Of a stretch of DNA of 64,000 nt, positions 17,062 to 26,562 are shown in pieces; within the stretch, counting starts at the first letter, position 1, and each line of letters opens with the position of its first letter. Where the stretch lies: assembly GCA_964402175.1 (NCBI GenBank), contig CAYOBN010000004.1, forward strand, positions 49,292 to 113,291. The letters run 5' to 3'. This stretch comes from JAWKUK01 sp964402175 (lineage in GTDB: Bacteria > Planctomycetota > UBA1135 > GCA-002686595). The notes beneath the pieces are model-generated. The model made no database searches, was not told the DNA's origin, and was given only the letters and a program-made list of their open reading frames with translations. A program made the position numbers and the translations under genes.

Positions 17062-18837
17062 ATGGCCCTACCGCGACCGACACCACTGACCCGTGCCAGG
17101 GTCCCCTTTTGGGCCCGGCCGGCCCTCTGTTTCGGCCTCGGGCTGGCGCTCCTCGGCTGTGGGCAGCGCAGTGACGCCGCCTTGGATCCGTCGCTGCTGC
17201 ACACGGTCGGGCGCGGCGAACTCGTGATCACCGTTCGCGAGCGGGGCGAGGTCAAAGCCGCCCAGAACACCCGCGTCGTGTCCGAACTCGAGGGGCGCGC
17301 GACGCTGATCCACCTCGTGTCCGAGGGCACTCGCGTGAAAGCCGGCGACGTCGTCGCGCAGCTCGACACGAGCGCGATCGTCGAGCGCCGTGCGACCGAG
17401 GAGATCCAAGTCGCCAAAGCCGAGGCCGGCCTGCAGCAGGCGCGCAAGAACGCCGAGATCGTCGACAAGGAGCTGCGCGCCGCCGAGAGCGGACGCGAGA
17501 GCCAGCTCGAGATCGCGCGCCTGCGCGAGCGCAAGCTGCTGGGTCAGGACCGTCCGGCTGACGCGCAGAGCGAAGTGCAGGGCTCGAACCGCCAGGTCCT
17601 CGAAGAGCTGGAGGCGCTCGTGGCCGACGCGCTCGCGGGCGGCCACAACAGCGCCGCCGCGGATGGGAACGGACCTGCGCTCGATGCGGCGACTGCCGCG
17701 CGTGCGCTGCGCGCGGCACAGCCCGTCTCCGAGGACCTCGCCGCGCGCGTGTTGGCGCTGTTCGGCGGCGAAGCGAGCCTCGATCGCCAGATGGGGGAGA
17801 TGGGCAACCAGGTCCTGACGCAACTGCGCCAAATCAACTTGGCACGGGCGGACCTCGAGATCGCGACCGAGAAGCTGCGCTACAGCGAGAAGCTCGCGGA
17901 AGAGGGCTTCCTCACGCGCAGCGAGCTCAACCGCGATCGCATCGACTTCCAGCGACGCTTGGCCGACATGAGCCTCGCGTGGAGCAACCTCGAGCTGCTC
18001 GTGACCTACACGTTGCCGGAATCGCGGATCGCGTCCGCCCAGGCGGTCGCCGACGCAGAGCTGGCGCTGGAGAGTCAGCGCGCGACCTCGGAGGCGCGGC
18101 GCGTGCGCGAGCGCTCCGAGCTCGAGCGCGCCGAGTCCGAGCTCACGATCGCGCGCGATCGTCTGAAGCGCCTCGAAGAGCAGATCCAGAAAGGCACCCT
18201 CATCGCGCCTGGTCCGGGGATCGTCGTCTACGGCCGCCGCGACTGGGACGAGCCCGTGACCGAGGGCTCCGAGGTGCGCGAGCGCCAGGACGTCGTACTC
18301 TTGCCCGACGTCAGGACCATGGTGGCGGAGCTCCTCGTGCCCGAGGCGCAGATCGATCAGATCCAGGTCGGGCAGAGCGCGCGCCTCGTCGTCGATGCCT
18401 TCCCGGGCCGCGATTTCCGCGGGGCGGTGGAATCGACTTCGCAGCTTCCGGACATGCAGGGGTCGTGGCGGCGTGACATCAAGGTCTACGGTGTGCGCAT
18501 CGCCATCGATGGGAACTTCTCCGATGGCCCGCTGAAGCCGGGCATGAACGCCACGGTCGAGATCCAGGTCGACACGTTGAGCGACGTGGTGCTCCTGCCG
18601 CTCGCTGCCCTCGAGCGCGTCGAGGACCAGCACTACGTCTGGGTCGTCGGCCCTGACGGCCCCGAGGCGCGCGAGATCACCGTCGGCCGCAGCAACCTGA
18701 CCCAAGCTGAAGTGGTGAGCGGCCTCGTCCCTGGCGAGCGTGTGCACCTCGTTCCCCCGGACGGCGCGCAGCTACCGCGCAAGGCACCGGCGGCGGCGAT
18801 CACCGCGCCCGCGGGCACGGCGCCCGCGGCGGAATGA
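17062..18837 (+). CDS. HlyD/MacA-type efflux adaptor lipoprotein
   Basis: Periplasmic adaptor of 591 aa for an ABC-type tripartite pump. The N-terminus has a lipobox (LLGC, C at about 33), so it is probably a lipoprotein. The first half of a biotinyl-lipoyl domain (VSEGTRVKAGDVVAQLD) leads into a very long alpha-hairpin coiled coil (about 115-385), longer than in MacA. The second lipoyl half (TLIAPGPGIVVY), a beta-barrel and a membrane-proximal domain (ALERVEDQHYVWVV) follow. The ATG at 17062 is 8 nt after TACACT (17048-17053). The permease gene begins 4 nt after its stop, so the two are co-transcribed. No ATPase gene is adjacent. Confidence 0.88.
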   Translation: MALPRPTPLTRARVPFWARPALCFGLGLALLGCGQRSDAALDPSLLHTVGRGELVITVRERGEVKAAQNTRVVSELEGRATLIHLVSEGTRVKAGDVVAQLDTSAIVERRATEEIQVAKAEAGLQQARKNAEIVDKELRAAESGRESQLEIARLRERKLLGQDRPADAQSEVQGSNRQVLEELEALVADALAGGHNSAAADGNGPALDAATAARALRAAQPVSEDLAARVLALFGGEASLDRQMGEMGNQVLTQLRQINLARADLEIATEKLRYSEKLAEEGFLTRSELNRDRIDFQRRLADMSLAWSNLELLVTYTLPESRIASAQAVADAELALESQRATSEARRVRERSELERAESELTIARDRLKRLEEQIQKGTLIAPGPGIVVYGRRDWDEPVTEGSEVRERQDVVLLPDVRTMVAELLVPEAQIDQIQVGQSARLVVDAFPGRDFRGAVESTSQLPDMQGSWRRDIKVYGVRIAIDGNFSDGPLKPGMNATVEIQVDTLSDVVLLPLAALERVEDQHYVWVVGPDGPEAREITVGRSNLTQAEVVSGLVPGERVHLVPPDGAQLPRKAPAAAITAPAGTAPAAE

Positions 18838-18841
18838 GCCC

Positions 18842-20110
18842 ATGGCGCGGCGCCGGTTCCAGACGGTGCGGCTCGGGGTCAAGAGCCTCTTGCTGCACAA
18901 ACTGCGCTCGTTCTTGACTGCGCTCGGGCTGCTCTTCGGCGTGGCCGCGGTGATCGCGATGCTCGCCGTCGGTGAAGGCGCGAGCTACGAGTCGTTGCGG
19001 CAGCTCGAAGCGCTCGGGCCCACCAACATCATGGTGCGCAGCCAGAAGCCCGTGTTGACCGAAGCCGCGAGCCAAGGCAACCGGCGTCAGGCGCTGGCTT
19101 ACGGCCTCACGTACCTCGATCTCGAGCGCGTGCAGGCGACTTTCCCCAGTGCAGAGCACGTCGTGCCCGTGCGGGAGCTGCAACAGAACCTGAGGGCCGG
19201 AGCGCTCTGGACCAGCACGGTGCTCGTCGGCACCACTCCGCGCTATCTCGACGTGCTCTCGTTAGCCGTGCGCGATGGGCGCTGGCTCAGCCAGATCGAC
19301 GAAGAGCGCCTCGACAACGTGCTCGTACTGGGGGCAGCGGCGCGGGATGTCCTCTTCCCTGTCGACGATCCGCTCGGAGCGACCGTGCAAGCGGGGCGCA
19401 CACGCTTCACCGTCGTCGGCGTGCTCGAGCGAGTCGGTCGCGCTGCGAGCCCGGGCGGAGTGCCGCTGGACGAGTGCGTGTTCGTCCCCATGGGAACTTC
19501 GCGGGCCCGCTTTGGCGACGAAGTTCGCCGCGCCAGCACGGGCAGCGAAGAGCGCACCCGGGTCGAGCTCTCCGAGATCAAGGTGCAGCTCACGTCGACG
19601 GAAGAGGTCCTGCCTGCCTCGCTCCTTCTGGCGCGGGTCCTCGAGCTCGGACGGCGCCCGAAGGACGACGTGAAGATGATCGTCCCGCTGGAGCTCTTGC
19701 GCCAGAAGGAAGCGACGGCACGGATCTTCAAGCTGGTCCTCGGATCGATCGCGGTGATCTCGTTGCTGGTAGGTGGCATCGGGATCATGAACGTCATGCT
19801 CGCGACGGTCACGGAGCGTACTCGCGAGATCGGCGTGCGACGTGCGCTCGGCGCGCGTAAGTCCCACATCGTGCAGCAGTTCCTCGTCGAAGCCTTCGTT
19901 CTCAGTTTGGGAGGCGGGCTCCTCGGCGTCGGTCTCGGCGTCCTCGTCCCGAAGGTCGTGACGGCGCTCTCGGGCAACCTGACGATCGTCCGCGGCGATC
20001 ACGTCGCCCTGTCTTTCGGCATTTCGGCTGTGGTGGGCGTCGTCTTCGGCCTATATCCCGCATGGCGCGCAGCGCGGATGGACCCGGTCGAGGCCCTCCG
20101 GCACGAGTGA
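18842..20110 (+). CDS. MacB/FtsX-family ABC transporter permease
   Basis: Inner-membrane permease of 422 aa. It has one N-terminal transmembrane helix (about 17-40), a periplasmic MacB_PCD-type domain, then three C-terminal helices with the FtsX signature (LVGGIGIMNVMLATVTERTR, about 305-324) and a REIGVRRALGAR coupling segment. The standard architecture is TM-periplasm-TM-TM-TM. MacB itself also carries a nucleotide-binding domain; this protein does not, so it needs a separate LolD-like ATPase, which is absent from the window. It probably forms a pump or lipoprotein-type transporter with the upstream adaptor. Confidence 0.88.
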   Translation: MARRRFQTVRLGVKSLLLHKLRSFLTALGLLFGVAAVIAMLAVGEGASYESLRQLEALGPTNIMVRSQKPVLTEAASQGNRRQALAYGLTYLDLERVQATFPSAEHVVPVRELQQNLRAGALWTSTVLVGTTPRYLDVLSLAVRDGRWLSQIDEERLDNVLVLGAAARDVLFPVDDPLGATVQAGRTRFTVVGVLERVGRAASPGGVPLDECVFVPMGTSRARFGDEVRRASTGSEERTRVELSEIKVQLTSTEEVLPASLLLARVLELGRRPKDDVKMIVPLELLRQKEATARIFKLVLGSIAVISLLVGGIGIMNVMLATVTERTREIGVRRALGARKSHIVQQFLVEAFVLSLGGGLLGVGLGVLVPKVVTALSGNLTIVRGDHVALSFGISAVVGVVFGLYPAWRAARMDPVEALRHE

Positions 20111-20174
20111 CGCGCCGCCTTGACGGAAGCTTGTCGTAAGTTCCACCCGCGCGCCGCGTACGCTGCGCCCCCGC

Positions 20175-21719
20175 ATGGACCGCCAAACTGTGCCGCTGGA
20201 GCTGGAATCGACCGTGGCCGCCCTGCGCCGCCTGCGCCAGGAAGTCGTCGACGACGCTGCGGAGCTCTGTTCTGCTTGGGGGCGAGTCCTCGCCGAGCCG
20301 ACGGTCCTGGCCAGCGCACAGAACTTGGCGCACTTCCTCGCGCTGCGGCGGCGCGATGTGACGGGGTTGCAAGCGGATCTGTCGGCCCTCGGTCTGTCGT
20401 CGCTCGGGCGCGCATCGCTGCGTGTGCGCGCGAACCTCGATGCGGTCCTGGCGACGCTCGAGCACGTCGCAGGATCGACGCCGACGGTCGCGTACCCGCC
20501 CCGTGAAGCGCATCGCCTCGGCGAGCGCCTCATCGCGCACCGCAGCGAGCAGCTCTTCGGCCCTGATCCCGGCGGTCCGGCGACGCGCATCATGGTGACC
20601 CTCGACTGCAGCCGGGATGCAGACCTGGAGCGCTACGTCGAGCTGATGGCAGCGGGCGCTGATGTCTGCCGAATCAATGCGGCTCACGAGACGCTGGAGG
20701 TCTGGCGTGAACATGCCTCTGTCTGGCGCGCGGCGGCTGCACGCCTCGGTCGACGGGGGATCGTGCAGATCGATGTCGCGGGTCCGAAGTGTCGCATCGT
20801 CGAGGTCGACGGCGACGATCCGACGCGTTCGAAGCGCCTCTCGCGCGGCGATCGGTTCGTGCTGCGGCGCGCCGCGCACAAGGTCTCGGCCGCGTGGCGC
20901 AAAGCGTCCCGCGCCAGCGCCATTCCGGCGTTCGAGAGCCTGCTCGACGATCTGCACGTCGGTCACCAGGTCTTCTATGACGACGGGAAGCTCCAAGCGG
21001 CGGTGATCGACCTCAGCAGCGAGGGCGTCCTCTGTGAGGTCCGCGGCACGAGGGAGGACGGTGTCCGGCTGCGCCCCGAGAAGGGCTTGAACTTCCCCGA
21101 GCTCGAGCTGCGGCTGCCGATCCTCTGCGACGCGGACACCGAAGCGCTCGAGTTCGCGGCCCAGGACGCGGACCTCGTCGGATTGTCCTTCGTCCAGCGG
21201 CCGGAGGACGTCGTGGCGTTGCAACACGCTCTGGATCAACTGCGCGGCGAGCGGCCGCTGCCTGGTTTGGTGCTGAAGATCGAAACGCGCCTCGGCGTGC
21301 GCAACCTGCCGCGCCTCATCGTGCAGGCGTTCGCTCGCCAACCTGTCGGTGTGATGATCGCGCGCGGCGACCTGGCGCTCGAGCTCGGCTTCGAGCGTCT
21401 CGCGGAGGTGCAAGAGGAGATCGTCGAGCTCTGCCGGGCCGCGCATGTGCCTGTCGTCTGGGCGACCCAGGTCTTCGAAGAGCTCGTCAAACAAGGCTGG
21501 CCGACCCGCGCAGAGGCGAGCGACGCGATCCTGGCGCAAGCGGCGCAGTGCGTGATGCTCAACAAGGGCCCGCACCAGGTCGCGGGCGTGCGGATGTTGG
21601 ACGGCATCCTGCGCCGCATCGATCGGCTCTGGCACGCGGGCGCGCCGCTGCTGACGTCGATCGACTCGTGGGATCCCTCCCAGGGAGTGCTCGAAGGGGC
21701 GACGCGGGGGAGCGCGTAA
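20175..21719 (+). CDS. Pyruvate-kinase-like protein with N-terminal extension
   Basis: Protein of 514 aa related to pyruvate kinase, which transfers phosphate from PEP to ADP. About 135 residues of helical extension precede the barrel strand RIMVTLDCS. Recognisable positions include ADVCRINAAH, DVAGPKCRI, the catalytic-loop equivalents GLSFVQRPEDV and VLKIETRLGVRNLP, the metal-binding MIARGDLALELGF and WATQVFEELVKQGWPTRAE. The usual MLSxETA is replaced by MLNKGP, and the C-terminal allosteric domain is essentially missing. These traits match a divergent pyruvate-kinase-family group found in bacteria and plants whose activity is unclear. The ATG follows TACGCT (20159-20164) by 10 nt. Confidence 0.82.
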   Translation: MDRQTVPLELESTVAALRRLRQEVVDDAAELCSAWGRVLAEPTVLASAQNLAHFLALRRRDVTGLQADLSALGLSSLGRASLRVRANLDAVLATLEHVAGSTPTVAYPPREAHRLGERLIAHRSEQLFGPDPGGPATRIMVTLDCSRDADLERYVELMAAGADVCRINAAHETLEVWREHASVWRAAAARLGRRGIVQIDVAGPKCRIVEVDGDDPTRSKRLSRGDRFVLRRAAHKVSAAWRKASRASAIPAFESLLDDLHVGHQVFYDDGKLQAAVIDLSSEGVLCEVRGTREDGVRLRPEKGLNFPELELRLPILCDADTEALEFAAQDADLVGLSFVQRPEDVVALQHALDQLRGERPLPGLVLKIETRLGVRNLPRLIVQAFARQPVGVMIARGDLALELGFERLAEVQEEIVELCRAAHVPVVWATQVFEELVKQGWPTRAEASDAILAQAAQCVMLNKGPHQVAGVRMLDGILRRIDRLWHAGAPLLTSIDSWDPSQGVLEGATRGSA

Positions 21720-21932
21720 GGCCCCCCGCGGGGCGGGCTGTGGCGACGCCCACAGCTCTGCTGGTGTCTCCGGCCCCGCGAGACCTCGTTCGCGCGGGCG
21801 CGATCGTCGCTGCACACCGGCGGCGCGGCGGTCCGACTTCGCCGGATCCGCCGGATGAGCTGGCCAGGAGGCCTCGCTGCGCCTCTGCGCGGGCCTGGGG
21901 ATGGATCCGTGACCACCAATTACACTCTCTGC

Positions 21933-24176
21933 GTGAAGCCCTCCATCCTTCGCCCGCTGACCTTCCTGGCCCTTGCGGTCCTCTGCCCTGCCCAGGACAC
22001 CGCTCCGCCTGCGCAGCCCGGCGGCAACTTCGCGGACCCCTCGCAGGATGCCTTCAAGTACGGGTCCCCGCCCGCGCTGCCCGCGGGGCTCACGGAAGAG
22101 GACATGTGGCCCGCGGCGACGGCCGAGGGTTGGCAGAAGCCGGTCCTGGTGAAGTGGCAGCGCACGTTCGAAGACGCGCTCCTCGCGGCGCGCGAGCGCA
22201 ACGCCCCGGTCATGGTGGCGGTGAACATGGACGGCGAGATCGCGAGTGAGCACTTCGCCGGTGTGCGCTACCGCGATCCGGAGACCGCGGAGCTGCTCAA
22301 CCGCTACGTCTGCGTCATCGCGTCGGTCTATCGCCATACGCCCCGCGACTACGACGAGACCGGCGCCAGGGTCATCTGCCCGCGCTTCGGCACGGTCACC
22401 TGCGGCGAGCACATCGAGAACGAGCGCGAGCTCTACGACAAGTACTTCGACGGGAAGCGCATCTCGCCGCGGCACATCATGCTCGACCTCGAGGGCAAGG
22501 AGCAGTACGACGTGTACTTCTCCTGGGATACGCAGACGGTCTTCACGGCGTACCGCGAAGGCGTGAAGGATTGGCCGCTGCCGAACCTGCGCACCGACCG
22601 GACGCTGGCGGAGCTCACGCAGAGCGCCGATATCGAGAACCGCGAGCGCGTCGAGCGACTTTACGTCGAAGGTACCCGTGAGACGAAGCGCAAGCTGCTG
22701 GAGTCCGTCATGGTCGCGCCCAAAGTCGACCAGATCGAGCTCCTGCGTATGGCGGTGTTCGGGCTCGACCTCGAACTTGCGAAGCTCGGCCGTCAGGCGC
22801 TCGCTCAGTGCCGGACCGACGGCGCGGTCGAGCTGATGGCAGAGGTCCTCAAGGGCCCCCTCGCCGCCGAAGAGCGGCAGATGTTGGTCGAGGCCGCGCG
22901 GCGCTTGTCGGCGCGCTCGCACCAAGCGCGCACGCTCGTGACGCTGCACGAGGGGCTCGCGACGGGCTCGGCGCTCGTCGATGCGGAGGCCCTCGTCCGC
23001 GCGCGCGAGACCGACTCGCGCACGCAATACGACACCCGCGCCCGGCGCGCGCGCAGCGTCGATGCGGTGGATGTCAACACCCGCGCGGTCGAAGCTCGTC
23101 CCACGGATCGAGCCGCGCTGTTGGCCCTCGCGGAGTCATACCTGCAGCGCGGCGAGGCTCCTGGCGTCGATCCGCGGATGGCGCGGCTCCTCTACGAAGA
23201 CGCCCGGCGTACGGCCCAGGAGGCCGCCGAGGCCGGTGCGAGCGGAGGGCGTTTGGAGGCGGTCCTCGCGATCGCCGCGGCGGAGCTCGGAGATATCGGC
23301 GCCGCGCGGATGCACGCGTTCAGCGCCGTCGAAGCGGGGGTGCTCGCCACCGAAGGCGCTGAGACGAGCGCCGCACTGACCGAGCGCGGACGCGTGCGCC
23401 TCTTGCTCGCGTTCGCCGAAGCGCGCCAAGCCGCGATTCGCTCGCGTTACCGCGCGCGGGCGGAGTGGCCGGGGACGTGGTTGTCCGACGTGCACGCCGC
23501 GTATTCGGCGGTCGCTGGCCACAGCCTCGTCGGGCCGGCGGTGTTGACGGACTACTACGACTTCCTGCGGTGGATCGGGGCGGTCGAGCGCGCCAACGCG
23601 GTGCTCGATGATGCGCTGGCTCGTTTCCCCGACGATGCGGTGCTGCACGACCGTCTGCGCGCGCGGTTGCTCTGGGAGGTCGGTCCCGATGGGCTCGAGC
23701 GGGTGTACACCGCGCGTGTCGAGCAGGACGGACTGCACTGGTACGCGGGTTACGCTTCGCTCGTCGCTGCCGAGTACCGCCGCCGCCGGGGTGAGTTCGA
23801 CGCGGCGCTCGGCTCCTACGAACGCGCTATCGCTCACTACACGCGCCAAGCGGAGCTGCCTGAGCAAGCCGACGACTCCGCACACTACATCGCGATGGCA
23901 TTGGCCGGTCGGGCGCGGATCCTCCTGGACAAACGCGATCTCGCTGGCGCGACCGCGGCGCTGCTGGCTGCGTTCGAGCGCCGCCCCGCATCCGCGGCGG
24001 CGTTCGATGGCCTCGGCCTGACCGCGGTCGAGACCGCGAAGATGATCACGGCGCGGGCGATCGACGCGGGGGAGACCGCGCTCGTCGAATCGATCCAGGC
24101 GGCGCTGCAGAAGCTGGATCCGGCGCTCCTCGTGCCCACGCCGAGCGACATCCCACGCGGGCAGCAGCGGCGCTGA
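21933..24176 (+). CDS. Secreted thioredoxin-fold/TPR protein
   Basis: Predicted exported protein of 747 aa. A signal peptide (residues 1-18) is followed by a thioredoxin-like segment (about 60-200). It contains FEDALLAARERNAPVMVAVN, as in DUF255/thioredoxin_7 proteins, and lacks a normal CxxC at the usual place. The remaining 500 residues are helical with TPR-like repeats (for example a LAESYLQRGEAPG segment). I do not know its function; planctomycete genomes hold many such proteins. I chose the GTG at 21933, which starts the signal peptide and lies 6 nt after TACACT (21921-21926). A GTG at 21909 is an alternative. Its stop is 2 bp from that of the convergent phospholipase D-like gene. Confidence 0.75.
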   Translation: MKPSILRPLTFLALAVLCPAQDTAPPAQPGGNFADPSQDAFKYGSPPALPAGLTEEDMWPAATAEGWQKPVLVKWQRTFEDALLAARERNAPVMVAVNMDGEIASEHFAGVRYRDPETAELLNRYVCVIASVYRHTPRDYDETGARVICPRFGTVTCGEHIENERELYDKYFDGKRISPRHIMLDLEGKEQYDVYFSWDTQTVFTAYREGVKDWPLPNLRTDRTLAELTQSADIENRERVERLYVEGTRETKRKLLESVMVAPKVDQIELLRMAVFGLDLELAKLGRQALAQCRTDGAVELMAEVLKGPLAAEERQMLVEAARRLSARSHQARTLVTLHEGLATGSALVDAEALVRARETDSRTQYDTRARRARSVDAVDVNTRAVEARPTDRAALLALAESYLQRGEAPGVDPRMARLLYEDARRTAQEAAEAGASGGRLEAVLAIAAAELGDIGAARMHAFSAVEAGVLATEGAETSAALTERGRVRLLLAFAEARQAAIRSRYRARAEWPGTWLSDVHAAYSAVAGHSLVGPAVLTDYYDFLRWIGAVERANAVLDDALARFPDDAVLHDRLRARLLWEVGPDGLERVYTARVEQDGLHWYAGYASLVAAEYRRRRGEFDAALGSYERAIAHYTRQAELPEQADDSAHYIAMALAGRARILLDKRDLAGATAALLAAFERRPASAAAFDGLGLTAVETAKMITARAIDAGETALVESIQAALQKLDPALLVPTPSDIPRGQQRR

Positions 24177-24178
24177 GG

Positions 24179-25648
24179 TCAGAACGTCGACAGCCCGGTG
24201 TACTCCATGACGAAGTACCGCAGCCTACGCAGGCGCGAGCGATCTGCGTAGGCCGCGAAGGGCACCGTCGGCGCCCAACCGGCTCCGTCGCCCCGCCAGA
24301 GCCACTCGAACTCGTCGAGCACCTGGGCGCTGAGCGCGCTGTCCAGCGGCGCCCGCACCGCCAGGTTGGCCTCGAGGTTCAGGTCCGCGAGGTTGCGGCG
24401 GGTGAAGTTGGCCGAGCCCAACGTGAACCAGAGCTCGCTCGACGAACGCACATAGAGCAGCTTGCTGTGGAACTGCTCGCCCTGCGTCGCATACCAGCGG
24501 ACCGTGATCTTGTTGCGGGAGCGCGTTTGCAGCTCCGCCGCCACCTGGCGATTCGGCACGCCGTCCTTCGTGCGCCCGAACGCATCGCGGTTCGGATCGA
24601 GGACGACGCGCACGTCCGCGCCGCGCGCGGCTGCGCCCAGCAGCGCCTCGACGACGTCGCGATCGGAGAGATAGAACATCGCGAGGCCCACTTCGTCGCG
24701 GGGTCCGGCTCGATCGAGCGCGCTGACGAGCGCGCTCTCGATCGCAGCCTCCGTGACGTACTGCACCTGGATGGGCCCCGAATCGACCGTGCGGCTCTGT
24801 CGCTCGCGCACTGTCGGCAGCTCCGCGCCAGAGAAGCGTGCGACCGCGAGCTCCCCGTCCAGCACATCGAGCGCGACCGCGCCCGTGACCTCCATGGCGA
24901 CGTTGCTGTGCGCGCTGCTGGCGTCGTGAGGGTTCGCGGATGCGACGATCGCGGTCCAGTCGCCAGCGCCGTCGTCACACACGAGCACCTTACGGTGATT
25001 GGCTTTGAAGTTCAGCAATCGGAGCCACGGGCGCAGCGGCACGCGCTCGCCCTCTGCTCCGAGCGGATGCGGTAGCCAGCCCGGCACACTGCCGACATCC
25101 TCCCACCAGCGCACCAGCGCCCGCCACGGCGCGGAATAGAGCGGGTTCGAGTCACGCAGCCGATCGAGGTCGGTTTCGATCACCCGCACTCCCGCGCGCT
25201 CGAGCTCCGTCAAGTGTTCGGCGGCGCCCGCGCCGTAGGTCGAGTTGATCGGATCCGTGATCACGACCGCGAGCCGCGTCGAGTCTGCGGCGCGCCATGC
25301 GAGGAGCGCATCGGTGAGCTCGCGCGACAAAGGCCGACCGCCCACTTCGGCGGGAGGCAGCGCGCCGCCGAGCGCGTTGTAGAGGAACACGTCGAGCACC
25401 ACCGTGTGCCGCGCGCGAGCGATCGCGGCCAGCAGCGCATCGAAGATCCTGTGCTCGGCGTGGCGCTCGCCGCGGTTGTCCGTCCAGGTGCGATCGACCC
25501 ACAGGCGGATCCGATCACCCTCGATCGAGCGCCAAGGGCCCGCGGCCGAGAGCCCAGCCGGCAGCGGCTTCCAGGTGTGCCAAGCACCAAACGCGCACAG
25601 CGCGAGCAGCGAGAGGCGCAGCCACCGCGACCGAGAGAGCCTTGCCAT
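24179..25648 (-). CDS. Phospholipase D-like protein (two HKD-type motifs)
   Basis: Membrane-anchored or exported protein of 489 aa with one N-terminal hydrophobic segment (about 9-25). Two PLD motifs are present: ANHRKVLVCDD followed by SANPHD, and FHSKLLYV followed by a GSANFTRRN box. This is the pattern of cardiolipin-synthase-like and other phosphodiesterases. Phosphatidyl transfer, phospholipid cleavage or nuclease activity are all possible; the membrane segment favours a lipid role. The ATG is 8 nt after TACCAT (25657-25662). The gene is divergent from the methyltransferase gene. Confidence 0.85.
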   Translation of the reverse strand: MARLSRSRWLRLSLLALCAFGAWHTWKPLPAGLSAAGPWRSIEGDRIRLWVDRTWTDNRGERHAEHRIFDALLAAIARARHTVVLDVFLYNALGGALPPAEVGGRPLSRELTDALLAWRAADSTRLAVVITDPINSTYGAGAAEHLTELERAGVRVIETDLDRLRDSNPLYSAPWRALVRWWEDVGSVPGWLPHPLGAEGERVPLRPWLRLLNFKANHRKVLVCDDGAGDWTAIVASANPHDASSAHSNVAMEVTGAVALDVLDGELAVARFSGAELPTVRERQSRTVDSGPIQVQYVTEAAIESALVSALDRAGPRDEVGLAMFYLSDRDVVEALLGAAARGADVRVVLDPNRDAFGRTKDGVPNRQVAAELQTRSRNKITVRWYATQGEQFHSKLLYVRSSSELWFTLGSANFTRRNLADLNLEANLAVRAPLDSALSAQVLDEFEWLWRGDGAGWAPTVPFAAYADRSRLRRLRYFVMEYTGLSTF

Positions 25649-25733
25649 GGCTCCGCATGGTACGCCGCGGCGCGAAACAGCCGAACGCAGCTTGGGCGGG
25701 ACCCGTGCCAGCGCGTACGCTCGGCGCTGCGAC

Positions 25734-26525
25734 ATGTCCGACGAAGGAACTCCGACCGACCCCGGGAACGATGCCGCCTGGCGCGCGGCGACGGCTGCCG
25801 CGTGGCGCGCCCGCTTCGGCGAGCCGAGCGCGCTCGCGCAGGAGCTCCGCGCGCGCCCGGCCGCGCGCCTCGCGGGTCTCGACGGCCACTTCGGTGCCCT
25901 TGCGGGGCGCCGCTTGGTGCACCTCATGGGCTCCAACGGCGTGAAGTCCGTCGCGCTGGCGCTGGCGGGCGCCCAGGTCACTGTCGTGGACCTCTCGCCG
26001 GGCAATGCGGACTACGCGCTGGAGCTCGCCGCTGCCGCTGGGGTGCCCCTCGAGTACTTGGTCGCGGATGTCACGGCGTTACCCCAGGACTTCACCACAC
26101 GCCGCTTCGACCTGGCGCTGGCGGAGCTCGGCATCCTGCATTACTTCGTCGACCTCGGCCCTTTTGTGCGCACCGTCAAGGCGCTGCTCGTGCCCGGTGG
26201 GCGCTTCGTCCTGCGTGACTTCCACCCCGTCGCGACGAAGCTGCTGTCGTTCCGGGGATCGACCGCAAAGGTCCGGAAGGTGCGCGTGACAGGGGACTAC
26301 TTCGCGACGGACCTCGTCGAAGAGGACGCACCCTACACCAAGTTCTTGCCGGCGGGTGTGCCGCGGGCGCAGGTCCGGCTCCGCCGCTGGACCCTCGGCG
26401 AGATCGTGACCGCGTTCGCCGAGGGCGGACTACGGGTGGTGCGCCTCGTCGAAGAGCCGAATCGCTCGTCCGAGGTCTTCGACCGCGGCGTACCGAAGAC
26501 CTTCACACTGGTCCTGGAAGCCTGA
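25734..26525 (+). CDS. Class I SAM-dependent methyltransferase
   Basis: Cytoplasmic methyltransferase of 263 aa with a Rossmann fold. Motif I is degenerate (LVHLMGSNGVKSVALA instead of a glycine-rich E/DxGxGxG). The acidic residue binding the ribose is in VTVVDLSPGN, and FDLALAELGILHYF corresponds to motif IV. The C-terminal half contains a small-molecule-type insertion. The acceptor is unknown. The start at 25734 is 12 nt after TACGCT (25716-25721). The GMC oxidoreductase starts 37 bp after its stop, apparently with its own promoter, so co-transcription is possible but not required. Confidence 0.85.
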   Translation: MSDEGTPTDPGNDAAWRAATAAAWRARFGEPSALAQELRARPAARLAGLDGHFGALAGRRLVHLMGSNGVKSVALALAGAQVTVVDLSPGNADYALELAAAAGVPLEYLVADVTALPQDFTTRRFDLALAELGILHYFVDLGPFVRTVKALLVPGGRFVLRDFHPVATKLLSFRGSTAKVRKVRVTGDYFATDLVEEDAPYTKFLPAGVPRAQVRLRRWTLGEIVTAFAEGGLRVVRLVEEPNRSSEVFDRGVPKTFTLVLEA

Positions 26526-26562
26526 CGCTTCGGCCGCGTTCCCGCGGGGGTATCCTCTCCGC

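Noticed and set aside
19902..23027. A 1041-codon minus-strand open frame
   Set aside because: It is antisense to the permease, the pyruvate-kinase-like gene and the thioredoxin/TPR gene, all of which have recognisable motifs.
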